Shown here: positions 51,513 through 59,457 of the stretch, piece by piece | How positions within the stretch are numbered: the stretch's first letter is position 1 | Layout of the letters: each line of letters starts with the position of its first letter | NCBI GenBank assembly: GCA_964570845.1 | Contig: CAZMZB010000003.1 | Coordinates: forward strand, 1 to 64,000 | DNA: 64,000 nucleotides | Reading direction: 5' to 3' | Origin: CAZLCC01 sp964570845 | GTDB taxonomy: Bacteria; Patescibacteriota; Saccharimonadia; Saccharimonadales; Saccharimonadaceae | Made by a program: the position numbers and the translations under genes | Notes under the pieces: model-generated | What the model was told of the DNA's origin: nothing | The model's input: the letters and a program-made list of their open reading frames with translations, nothing else | Database searches by the model: none

Positions 51513-52874
51513 ATGCTTAGTAACGAATGGCTAGCAACGCTTGTGATTCTCGCTGCTCTAATAGTTGGCTATTTGTTTGTGCAGCTGCCGATTGTGCGTA
51601 AAAGTTTTATTCCCGGATCGTTAGCGGCTGGCTTGTTACTTCTTGTTGCAGGACCACAGATTGCAGGGCAGTATTTCCCTGAATGGCAACTGTCACCAGC
51701 ACTTTATTCGGTATGGAATCCACTGCCCGGCCAATTAATTAATGTTGTTTTTGCGTGTTTATTTTTAGCACAGCCACTCTTGCCTTTAAAGAAGATTTGG
51801 CGGCTTGCCGCGCCACAGGCTGCGTTTGGGCAAATGCTAGCTTGGGGGCAATATGCACTTGGCGGGCTTATCACCATGCTTGTGTTGATGCCATTGTTTA
51901 ATGCGAATCCACTCAGTGCAACATTGATTGAAATTAGTTTTGAGGGTGGACATGGTACAGCGTCTGGTCTTGTGGACGTATTCGATAGAGCCAATTTCAC
52001 CGAAGGGCACGAAATGGCAGTTGGTTTAGCAACACTGAGCTTAACAGCGGCAATTATTAGCGGTATGATTTTGGTGCACTGGGGAAAGCATAAAGGATAT
52101 ATTAAAAAACACGCCGGGCATAAAACACTTTCACAAATGGTATACCATCGCAGGATTATTCATCAGCTCCGCAAGCAAGGAGTGAGCTTGCGTGAGCACC
52201 TCACGCCAAAGCGCCTTGTCTCGCATCTTGTGCTTGTAGTTTTGGCAGTGTTTTTTGGATGGTTGATTTATCAAAGCTTGTTGATACTTGAAGATAATTT
52301 GTGGGGCAAAGCAGGACTGACTGTTTTTTATTATGTGCCAATGTTTCCTCTGTGTATGTTTGGTGGCATGTTGGCGCATCAAGTGTGGCGGCGACTTGGG
52401 CTGGTGACATCACGGCCAATTATCGAACTGATTAGTGCAGCTGCATTGAGTATTCTCATTACCACGGCAATTGCCACAATGTCGATTAACTATATTTCGC
52501 AGAACATAGAAACATTTCTCACACTTGCCGTAGTGGGAATTGTTTGGATTTTGTTGGCGTTTTTATTCCTAGCACCACGAATGTTTCGAAAGCACTGGTT
52601 CCAGAACGGCATCGTTAACATGGCGCAATCAATGGGGCAGACGGCAACAGGTTTACTGTTTGTCAAAATGGTTGATCCGAAGGATAAAACAGATGCGATT
52701 GAAAGCTTTGGCTATAAGCAGCTAATGTTCGAGCCATTTGTTGGTGGGGGAATTATCACGGCACTCTCAATTCCTGTATTGGTTATTTTGGGGTTACCGT
52801 TTTTCACTCTTAGTGCGCTTGTCATCTGTATCTTTTGGATGATATTGGGATTGATATATTTTAGTAAGATGTAG
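51513..52874 (+). CDS. gltS: sodium/glutamate symporter-like membrane protein
   Basis: This 453-aa protein has about 11-12 membrane helices and the GltS signature EGGHGTASGLVDVF after the fifth helix; the second-half repeat carries NMAQSMGQTATGLLFVKMVDP. GltS imports glutamate with Na+. A polar cytoplasmic insertion (HWGKHKGYIKKH...RRIIHQLRKQ) divides the halves. TACAGT (51500-51505) ends 7 nt before ATG, a leaderless arrangement. Amino-acid import fits an organism without amino-acid synthesis. Confidence 0.8.
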   Translation: MLSNEWLATLVILAALIVGYLFVQLPIVRKSFIPGSLAAGLLLLVAGPQIAGQYFPEWQLSPALYSVWNPLPGQLINVVFACLFLAQPLLPLKKIWRLAAPQAAFGQMLAWGQYALGGLITMLVLMPLFNANPLSATLIEISFEGGHGTASGLVDVFDRANFTEGHEMAVGLATLSLTAAIISGMILVHWGKHKGYIKKHAGHKTLSQMVYHRRIIHQLRKQGVSLREHLTPKRLVSHLVLVVLAVFFGWLIYQSLLILEDNLWGKAGLTVFYYVPMFPLCMFGGMLAHQVWRRLGLVTSRPIIELISAAALSILITTAIATMSINYISQNIETFLTLAVVGIVWILLAFLFLAPRMFRKHWFQNGIVNMAQSMGQTATGLLFVKMVDPKDKTDAIESFGYKQLMFEPFVGGGIITALSIPVLVILGLPFFTLSALVICIFWMILGLIYFSKM

Positions 52875-52889
52875 CTCACTAACAGATGG

Positions 52890-52907
52890 TATAATAGAGC
52901 TAAGGAG
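52890..52907 (+). promoter_or_regulatory. -10 box and SD of the MetK fragment
   Basis: TATAAT (52890-52895) followed by AAGGAG (52902-52907), 4 nt before the TTG start. These are intact expression signals in front of a single-domain gene. Confidence 0.55.
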
Positions 52908-52911
52908 ATTT

Positions 52912-53208
52912 TTGCTCAAAAGTACTAGCAAAGTTGATCGTTCGGGCGCGTATATAGCGCGTAAAATTGCACTGGATTATTTAAAGCAACATAGTGCCGA
53001 AGAAGTCTATTGTTATGTTGCGTATGCAATCGGATATGATCAGCCGCTTGAAGCGACTGTGAGAATTGACGGTGAGCAACAGGCGGTGAAGGGATATGAC
53101 TTGTCGCCGCGTGGAATTATTGAGTTTTTAGATCTTGAAAAATCGCAATATGAACAAACAGCGAGATATGGGCATTTCGGGCACGCAGATTTTGCGTGGG
53201 AGAAGTAG
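52912..53208 (+). CDS. stand-alone C-terminal domain of S-adenosylmethionine synthetase
   Basis: This 98-aa protein matches only the last part of MetK: SKVDRSGAYIARKIA, then YCYVAYAIGYDQP, YDLSPRGIIEFLDL and the very conserved end YGHFGHADFAWEK. The first two domains, with the methionine and ATP loops (GHPDK, GGGAFSGKD), are absent, and upstream is gltS. So it cannot make SAM by itself. The frame is intact, the motifs are conserved, and it has TATAAT, SD and a TTG start. It is either a retained functional domain or a recent remnant. It might pair with another MetK polypeptide encoded elsewhere. Confidence 0.78.
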   Translation: MLKSTSKVDRSGAYIARKIALDYLKQHSAEEVYCYVAYAIGYDQPLEATVRIDGEQQAVKGYDLSPRGIIEFLDLEKSQYEQTARYGHFGHADFAWEK

Positions 53209-53212
53209 TGCT

Positions 53213-53266
53213 TTAGGTAGCTTTTGGCTTTTTCTTTTCTTTGCGTTTGTTTTGACCTTTTGCCAT
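53213..53266 (-). CDS. 17-residue basic micro-ORF
   Basis: The frame MAKGQNKRKEKKKPKAT reads from ATG 53266 to TAA 53213. AAAGG lies about 6 nt upstream. Its start resembles the MAKGQ...KK.PK micro-proteins annotated in other bacteria. That resemblance is from memory, so the call is tentative. It is downstream of the minus-strand small gene at 53283. Confidence 0.45.
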   Translation of the reverse strand: MAKGQNKRKEKKKPKAT

Positions 53267-53282
53267 AAGAAACCTTTCTTGG

Positions 53283-53492
53283 TTAACGTCTTTTTATCAT
53301 AAGTTTTAGATTTGAAATGTAATGAAGGGGATTTACTTGCTTGTTTTTTCTTAAATAGGCGAGATGAACCTCAATAAAGGGCAAGCGATTGCTTGGATAT
53401 TCGTCTGCATTAGGACTATAGGTGCTTTCGGTAATCATTGTTTTATCAGACTCAAGCGCCTCTAGTTGTTCAATGATCTCTTCAGTAGTCAT
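53283..53492 (-). CDS. small acidic protein, unknown
   Basis: This 69-aa protein starts MTTEEIIEQLEALESDKTMITESTY and ends with a basic tail (NLKLMIKRR). The frame is open up to 53552, giving 89 aa if an earlier ATG right after the DAG-kinase stop is used; neither start has a well-spaced SD. There is no known motif. It follows the DAG-kinase-like gene on the same strand. Confidence 0.45.
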   Translation of the reverse strand: MTTEEIIEQLEALESDKTMITESTYSPNADEYPSNRLPFIEVHLAYLRKNKQVNPLHYISNLKLMIKRR

Positions 53493-53554
53493 AACTCCAT
53501 TATCCTCTTTATTTGAAATAAAGCCAATTAAACAGAGTGGGGGAGTGGTCATAT

Positions 53555-54406
53555 TTATTTAAGAATCGTTAAGCTTTTTGGAACAGTTTTATAGGACAGT
53601 GGGGTTTTAAATTTGCTGACTTCGCCGTCGTGTGAGATATTTACCTCCTTTTCGCCATGTGTTTTGACAACTACTTCTTTTGCTGAGAAGCTATCAAATT
53701 CATCTGCTTCGTGTAGTCGTCCTGTGGCCGTGTGAACAAAGATTTTGACGAGTGCGAAGCGGTTGTTGGCTTTTGTGATATATATTGAAAGCTTTCCTTC
53801 ACAAAGCAACGTGCGATTGGTGAGAGCGAAATCACTAATTTTATAGGAGTTATTGCCGATGAAAATAAAAGGGGTGGTGAATGTCTTTTTGCCAAGCGTA
53901 ACATCATAGGTTTTATAGCGAATGATGGCTTGCGCAATGCCAATTATTGCCGCGGGCCATTTACCAAGCTTATCCTCGGCTTCTTCACGAACTTTGAGAG
54001 AAGAAGGATAGAGTCCGAGACTTGAGTTATTAATAAAAACGGTATCATTCACCTTTGCAACGTCGATTTTCTGCTGCTTTGCTTTTTGCAGATTCGCAAT
54101 TGCTTCATCAACATCTTGAGAAATATTTAAATCTTTTGTGAAGTGATTAAGCGTGCCACCGGGTAGTGGCGCTAAAACCGCTTTTGTGCCGACAACAATG
54201 CCCGACACGGCACTGATCGTACCATCGCCACCAATTGCCGCGATAATTTTGCCCTGACTCAAGAAAGGTTTCAGTTTCTTTTCAAAACCAGCGCCAATTT
54301 TAATATCTTTTTCAATTTCAATATTGTTTTTATGAAACTTCTTTTTTAGCTCGGTAAGGGATAGTGCACTGCCAGATTTTGAGTTGTGAACTAAAATTAC
54401 TTTCAT
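53555..54406 (-). CDS. diacylglycerol/lipid kinase family protein (DagK/YegS-like)
   Basis: This 283-aa lipid kinase-fold protein has the nucleotide loop AAIGGDGTISAVSG and the PLPGGTLNHFTKDL motif (usually PxGTxNDFA), with the C-terminal beta domain after it. It may phosphorylate diacylglycerol or undecaprenol. The start overlaps the PAP2 phosphatase stop by 4 nt, so kinase and phosphatase are a coupled pair acting on lipid phosphates (inference). Confidence 0.88.
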   Translation of the reverse strand: MKVILVHNSKSGSALSLTELKKKFHKNNIEIEKDIKIGAGFEKKLKPFLSQGKIIAAIGGDGTISAVSGIVVGTKAVLAPLPGGTLNHFTKDLNISQDVDEAIANLQKAKQQKIDVAKVNDTVFINNSSLGLYPSSLKVREEAEDKLGKWPAAIIGIAQAIIRYKTYDVTLGKKTFTTPFIFIGNNSYKISDFALTNRTLLCEGKLSIYITKANNRFALVKIFVHTATGRLHEADEFDSFSAKEVVVKTHGEKEVNISHDGEVSKFKTPLSYKTVPKSLTILK

Positions 54407-54939
54407 AACGTTGGCTTTATGTAGTGAATTATAACGAACAACCCGACAGCACCAAGCAGCCAGCCGCCGACCACATCAGTTGGATAGTGAGCGCCGAGGT
54501 AAATCCGCGAAATGCCAATTAAGAAAATCAATAAGCCAAGTGCAATTACAGCGACAATATTCCAAGGCCCTGGCAGATAAAGAAAAGCAAAATAGGCAAG
54601 AAGGCCATAGCTCACTATTGCGCCGGCGGCGTGTCCGCTTGGAAAGCTGAATGTGTCAAAGAACATATTGTTAACATAGTCTGTTTCCGGTCTGTCTCGT
54701 TTTAAAAATGCTTTGAGAACACTACAAACACCAAATGTAATCGCTGCGACACTTCCGGCAAGAATAAGTTTTTCGTTTGTCTTGTAAAAACCATAGACAG
54801 CGACAGCAAGCGCGATACCAACAGTAAAAAAAGGCTGCCCAAGAAAGGTAGCAATCACCATAGGGATCTCCAGCCACTGCGGCCATGATTGAATAAATTG
54901 CGTCATCCCTGTATCAAAACGCGCCAACACACTCCTCAT
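54403..54939 (-). CDS. PAP2-family membrane phosphatase
   Basis: This 178-aa protein has about five helices and the three PAP2 motifs: KRDRPETD, PSGHAAG and SRIYLGAHYPTDVVGG. It dephosphorylates lipid phosphates, possibly undecaprenyl diphosphate, matching uppS and the neighbouring kinase. ATG 54939 is chosen because minus-strand TATGCT (plus 54947-54952) ends 7 nt before it; the in-frame ATG at 54951 overlaps this -10 box. Confidence 0.88.
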   Translation of the reverse strand: MRSVLARFDTGMTQFIQSWPQWLEIPMVIATFLGQPFFTVGIALAVAVYGFYKTNEKLILAGSVAAITFGVCSVLKAFLKRDRPETDYVNNMFFDTFSFPSGHAAGAIVSYGLLAYFAFLYLPGPWNIVAVIALGLLIFLIGISRIYLGAHYPTDVVGGWLLGAVGLFVIIHYIKPTL

Positions 54940-54978
54940 GTTTATAAGCATAGCAAAATCACGCTATACTAAAAAGCA

Positions 54979-55365
54979 ATGTATATATCTGACGAGGAAT
55001 TTTTGAAAATGATTGATGAGGCGTTTGCTTCGCTTCCTAAAAAATATACTAGCGTGATGAATAACGTGGCGATTGTATATGAAGATGAGCCGACAGAGAT
55101 GCAACGGCAAAAAATGAGGCTTAGAGATAATCAGACGCTTTTCGGGCTTTATGAGGGGATTCCGATGTCGCAACGGGGAGCAGGATATAATCTAGTGTTA
55201 CCGGATAAAATAACGATTTTTAAAAATCCTATCATACATAACAGCCGGGATATTGCAGATGTGAAAAAACAAGTTCGCCATACGCTATGGCATGAAATCG
55301 CCCATCACTTCGGACTGGATCACGATCAGATCCACAGGCTCGACGGAACGAACGCAACAGAGTAG
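54979..55365 (+). CDS. minimal zincin metallopeptidase-family protein
   Basis: This 128-aa protein has the zinc motif HEIAHHFGLDHD, as in the small metallopeptidase (DUF1025-type) family, preceded by the strand KITIFKNPII and helix VKKQVRHTLW. The substrate is unknown; no signal peptide is present. TATACT (54965-54970) ends 8 nt before the ATG, a leaderless arrangement. It is divergent from the PAP2 gene, with promoters only about 12 bp apart. Confidence 0.85.
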   Translation: MYISDEEFLKMIDEAFASLPKKYTSVMNNVAIVYEDEPTEMQRQKMRLRDNQTLFGLYEGIPMSQRGAGYNLVLPDKITIFKNPIIHNSRDIADVKKQVRHTLWHEIAHHFGLDHDQIHRLDGTNATE

Positions 55366-55410
55366 AATAATATAAAAGCAATAATCTGGTGGGCAAGGAT
55401 AATTAGTGTT

Positions 55411-56385
55411 GTGTCTGAGCAGAAAAATACCGGTGTAGAGAAAACAATACAAGAGTTGTTGGATCCAAGTTTCGAAGAAGCTGTACTTATAGGTCATGTC
55501 AGAAGAGTGAATAAGCTGTCGGAAAATGGTGATCTGGAAAAAGATGAGCTTGCGCGTCTAGTTCCGGCTTTTGATGAGGAGTGGCCATATCATGATGGTT
55601 TATTGCAAGCATATGGCAGGGTGACTTCAGTAGAAAGTGGTGAAAGTATATTGCTGAGCAGTGATGGTCAGCCGGTTGTTTCGTTTGGCTTTAGCTTAAA
55701 CGAAACAGAGGGGGTTTGCAAAATAGGCTATTACTTAGGAGCGGTAGACCTGAAAGAAAATACAATAGAGGAAATTTTTTGGGCTGATGTCGATGAACTT
55801 CACATAGATACGTCAATGCGAATGGATGGAGTCAGAGCGACACACCTGCTAGGACATTTTTATCCCGATGCAATAGATGAAATTGATGAGAGATATTTTG
55901 AAGCCCAGTCTGATGTAGAGTTTGTTTTATCTTTACGTAATTTTTTGCTAGATCACAACAAAAGAGGTCATCCGCCCGAAGATGCTGATTCGGATGAAAT
56001 AAGAACCTTACTAACGGAAACAATTAACCATCAAGTGCCACTTGCAACCACCGTACCGTGGAGCGTTGCGTTTAAGGGGATGTATTTTCCTGCCCGGCAA
56101 AATCTATTCACGGAAATTAAAGATGCGGAAGTAGAAGACGAATGGCAAAGACGACTTGCGCTTCCTGTTCGCATTGTCATGCTTCCTGAAGTAAAAACAG
56201 ACGAAGCTGGGTATTCTCATATTAATCGGGATATATCCAGACCGGCAATTTCTCTCCATGTATATCCAATTTGCGAGTCGGAGAGTCCAGAGGGAGAGCT
56301 GATTACTGTTCCTATTACGGATGATTTAAGAATCGCTTCAAATATCGAAAATGTTGAAATGTTTGAAGACCTCGAAGATTATTAG
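55411..56385 (+). CDS. unknown acidic protein
   Basis: This 324-aa very acidic protein has a GTG start and no signal peptide or membrane helix. Segments such as ELLDPSFEEAVLIGHVRRVNKL and RIVMLPEVKTDEAGYSHINRD give no recognised family. It sits between the zincin gene and tgt, on the same strand with short gaps, so joint transcription is plausible. Composition is like its neighbours. Confidence 0.6.
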   Translation: MSEQKNTGVEKTIQELLDPSFEEAVLIGHVRRVNKLSENGDLEKDELARLVPAFDEEWPYHDGLLQAYGRVTSVESGESILLSSDGQPVVSFGFSLNETEGVCKIGYYLGAVDLKENTIEEIFWADVDELHIDTSMRMDGVRATHLLGHFYPDAIDEIDERYFEAQSDVEFVLSLRNFLLDHNKRGHPPEDADSDEIRTLLTETINHQVPLATTVPWSVAFKGMYFPARQNLFTEIKDAEVEDEWQRRLALPVRIVMLPEVKTDEAGYSHINRDISRPAISLHVYPICESESPEGELITVPITDDLRIASNIENVEMFEDLEDY

Positions 56386-56406
56386 CAAATCAGGTAGGCT
56401 GGTAGG

Positions 56407-57609
56407 GTGAGTAAAAAAAGTTTTCAGTTTGAAGTTTCAAAAAAACTTGACGGTGCTTTAGCGCGAACGAGCGTGATCTCGACGCCACATGGTGAAATAA
56501 AGACACCGGTATTTATTCCTGTTGGCACACAGGCGACACTCAAAGGGCTGACGCCAGAGCAGCTTGAATCAACAGGGGCGCAAGCGGTTTTGGCGAATGC
56601 CTACCATCTTTATTTACGCCCTGGATCAGGGGTGATTGATAACGCTGGCGGTTTAGGAAAGTTTATGAACTGGCAAAAACCGACATTCACTGACAGCGGT
56701 GGTTTTCAAGTAATGAGTTTGGGGGTTGGATTTAAGAAGATTGTCGACATGCAGGGCGATCAGCCACTTGAAAAAAAAGAAAAGCTAGCATGGATTGATG
56801 ATGATGGCGTTACCTTTAAATCTCATTTAGATGGCAGTAAACATCGTTTCACGGCAGAAAAATCGATGCAGATTCAACACGAAATTGGTGCGGATATCAT
56901 CTTTGCGTTTGATGAGCTCACCACATTGCAGCACAGTCGAGATTATCAAATCGAATCACTTGATAAACGAACACACCCCTGGGCAGAACGTAGTTTAGCT
57001 GAGCATAAAAGACTAACCGAGAAACAAAAAAATAAGCCATACCAAGCATTATTTGGAGTTGTTCAAGGGGCACAATATGAGGATCTACGACGTCAGTCCG
57101 CGCGATTTTTAGCCAATCTTGATTTTGACGGATTTGGACTCGGCGGTGCGTTCAAAAAGGAACAACTTGGCGAAGCGGTACGCTGGATGTGCGAGGAATT
57201 ACCGGAAAAGAAACCGCGTCATATGCTTGGTATCGCAGAGCCGATCGATATTTTCGATTGTATTGAAAATGGCGCGGATACGTTTGACTGCGTTAGTCCA
57301 GCTCGTATTGGCCGTAATGGTGCGCTGTATTCATTAACCGGTCGATTTAATATCACGAATGCGAAACATAAAAAAGATTTTAGTAAAATCAGTGACAACT
57401 GTAACTGCTATACCTGTAGTAATTATACAAAGGCGTATTTGCATCATTTGTTTAAAGCAAATGAGCTTTTGGCATATACGCTTGCGACAATTCACAATGA
57501 ACAATTTATTGTTAGTTTGGTTGATAATATTCGAGGGAGTATCGAGAGTGGCAGCTTTTACGAGTTTAAGCAAAACTGGCTTGCAAGCTATAAAAATAAC
57601 CTTAATTAA
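56407..57609 (+). CDS. tgt: tRNA-guanine transglycosylase
   Basis: Tgt exchanges guanine 34 of certain tRNAs for preQ1 (bacteria) or queuine. The 400-aa protein has the catalytic Asp motif FTDSGGFQVMSLG, GVVQGAQYEDLRRQSA, the second Asp in FDCVSPARIGRNG and the zinc site CNCYTCSNYTKAYLHHL. The start is GTG. No queuosine synthesis genes are seen in the window, so the base may be salvaged (inference). serS follows 17 bp later. Confidence 0.94.
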   Translation: MSKKSFQFEVSKKLDGALARTSVISTPHGEIKTPVFIPVGTQATLKGLTPEQLESTGAQAVLANAYHLYLRPGSGVIDNAGGLGKFMNWQKPTFTDSGGFQVMSLGVGFKKIVDMQGDQPLEKKEKLAWIDDDGVTFKSHLDGSKHRFTAEKSMQIQHEIGADIIFAFDELTTLQHSRDYQIESLDKRTHPWAERSLAEHKRLTEKQKNKPYQALFGVVQGAQYEDLRRQSARFLANLDFDGFGLGGAFKKEQLGEAVRWMCEELPEKKPRHMLGIAEPIDIFDCIENGADTFDCVSPARIGRNGALYSLTGRFNITNAKHKKDFSKISDNCNCYTCSNYTKAYLHHLFKANELLAYTLATIHNEQFIVSLVDNIRGSIESGSFYEFKQNWLASYKNNLN

Positions 57610-57626
57610 CTGCTATAATAACTAGC

Positions 57627-58922
57627 ATGTTAGATATTCGATTTGTGCGTGAGAACGCGGAGCGCGTTAAAGAAGCGAGTCAGCAAAAGGGCTATGAGGT
57701 TGATGTTGATCGAGTGTTAGAGCTTGACGCTCGTCGTCGTGAACTCCAGCAGAAAGCTGATGAGCTACGCGAAAAACGCAATGAGATTTCTGGACGGATG
57801 AAAGGTGGAGAGCCATCACCTGAGCTTATTGAACAGGGGAAAGAAATAAAAACACAACTTGCAAAGCTTGAGGCAGACCTTAGTTTAACGAACGAAGACT
57901 TTCTTATTTACTTACAACAAATTCCAAATCTCCCTGGTGAGGATGTACCGGTAGGTGTAGGTGAGGCAGAGAATGTGGTTACTAAGACCGTTGGCGAAAA
58001 GCCGAGTTTTGATTTTCAACCAAAAAACCATTATGAAATTGCTGAAGCGCGAGACTGGATTGATAAAGAGCGTGCTGCGAAAGTGGCGGGTGCTCGTTTT
58101 GCTTACATAAAGGGTGATTTAGTAAAGCTGCAGTTTGCTATTTTACAACTCACATTAGATGTGCTGACTGATGAAAGTAAGTTACAAGAAATTATTCAGA
58201 AAAATAATCTTTCTGTTTCAAGCAAACCATTTACACCTATTTTGCCGCCATACATGATTAGGACTGATATCTATAGTGCTATGGATAGGCTGGAACCACG
58301 AGATGACCGCTATAAGATTGAAGATGAGGATTTATGGCTGCAGGGTAGCGCAGAGCATGTGCTTGGTAGTATGCATGCCAATGAAATTTTGGCTGAAGCT
58401 GAGCTTCCTATGCGTTATATAGGCTATGCAACAAGTTTTCGGCGAGAAGCTGGCACGTATGGTAAAGATATGGAAGGCATTATTCGTATGCATCAGTTTG
58501 ATAAGTTGGAAATGGAAAGTATCACTGACGCTAAAACAGGCGGGCAGGAGCACTTATTCTTTGTAGCAATTCAGGAATATCTTCTTGATTTGTTGAAGTT
58601 GCCATATCAAGTTTTACTCAAATGTACTGCAGATATCGGTAAACCGAATGCCCGTGGTGTTGATATGGAAGTATGGCTGCCAGGTCAAGGCAAGTACCGG
58701 GAAACACACACGGCGGATTATATGACTGATTATCAATCACGTCGTCTCAAGACGAGAGTGCGAAAAGCTGATGATATTGAACTCGTTCACACCAATGACG
58801 CAACTGCGTTTGCACTCGGGCGCATCATGGTGGCAATTATTGAAAATTATCAAAATCAAGATAATACAGTGCGTATTCCCGAGGCTTTACGACCCTATCT
58901 TGGCGATAGAGAAGCTCTTTAA
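57627..58922 (+). CDS. serS: seryl-tRNA synthetase
   Basis: SerRS charges tRNA-Ser. The 431-aa class II enzyme has the N-terminal coiled-coil arm (about 30-100) that contacts the long variable arm, then motif 2 (GYATSFRREAGTYGKDMEGIIRMHQFDKLEM) and motif 3 (TNDATAFALGRIMVAIIENYQ). TATAAT (57614-57619) ends 7 nt before the ATG, so it is probably leaderless despite lying right after tgt. Confidence 0.96.
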   Translation: MLDIRFVRENAERVKEASQQKGYEVDVDRVLELDARRRELQQKADELREKRNEISGRMKGGEPSPELIEQGKEIKTQLAKLEADLSLTNEDFLIYLQQIPNLPGEDVPVGVGEAENVVTKTVGEKPSFDFQPKNHYEIAEARDWIDKERAAKVAGARFAYIKGDLVKLQFAILQLTLDVLTDESKLQEIIQKNNLSVSSKPFTPILPPYMIRTDIYSAMDRLEPRDDRYKIEDEDLWLQGSAEHVLGSMHANEILAEAELPMRYIGYATSFRREAGTYGKDMEGIIRMHQFDKLEMESITDAKTGGQEHLFFVAIQEYLLDLLKLPYQVLLKCTADIGKPNARGVDMEVWLPGQGKYRETHTADYMTDYQSRRLKTRVRKADDIELVHTNDATAFALGRIMVAIIENYQNQDNTVRIPEALRPYLGDREAL

Positions 58923-58982
58923 GCTGTTATAATAAGGATAGGTGCTATGGCTTAATCATAGCGCAGCAAAAGGAGGGTAGCT

Positions 58983-59351
58983 ATGATTACGCATATTGAT
59001 ATCGCGGGGGTGAAATATGATCTCGATGAGACTACGAAAAAGTATGTGAACAAGAAAATTAGTCGGCTGGATAGATATCTTCCAAAAAAAGACCGTGGTA
59101 GTGTTCGAGCTGAGGTGAAGCTCAAAGAAGTAAATCGTGATCATGGCAATAAATATGAGTGTGAAGTTCTGCTTTTTGTGCCAGATAAAATGCTTATGGC
59201 GAAGGACAGCACGGTAAACATGCTGGCCGCGGTTGATATTGTTGAAGAAAAACTGAAGAACCAGTTGAAGAAGTATAAAGGTGAGCGTACTAACCATCGC
59301 GGGGCACATAACCTTCTTGGGAAAATGAAGCGTAGTTTTCGACGCGGATAG
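58983..59351 (+). CDS. hpf: ribosome hibernation/stability factor HPF (RaiA-type)
   Basis: This 122-aa protein has the S30AE fold: ITHIDIAGVKYDLDETTKKYVNKKISRLDRYL, then basic strands and a helix ending in VDIVEEKLKNQLKKYKGER. It is the short form without the C-terminal dimerisation domain; a basic tail (GKMKRSFRRG) replaces it. It inactivates or protects ribosomes in stress. AGGAGGG is the SD. hpf-secA adjacency is common in bacteria. Confidence 0.92.
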   Translation: MITHIDIAGVKYDLDETTKKYVNKKISRLDRYLPKKDRGSVRAEVKLKEVNRDHGNKYECEVLLFVPDKMLMAKDSTVNMLAAVDIVEEKLKNQLKKYKGERTNHRGAHNLLGKMKRSFRRG

Positions 59352-59457
59352 ATATTTTCAAAAACTCTTCTTAGGCTGTTTTAACTTACGTAAAAACAGC
59401 GTATAATAGCAGGTAATTGTTTGGTTAGAATGACGAGAAAAGAGGGGATTTTCTGAG

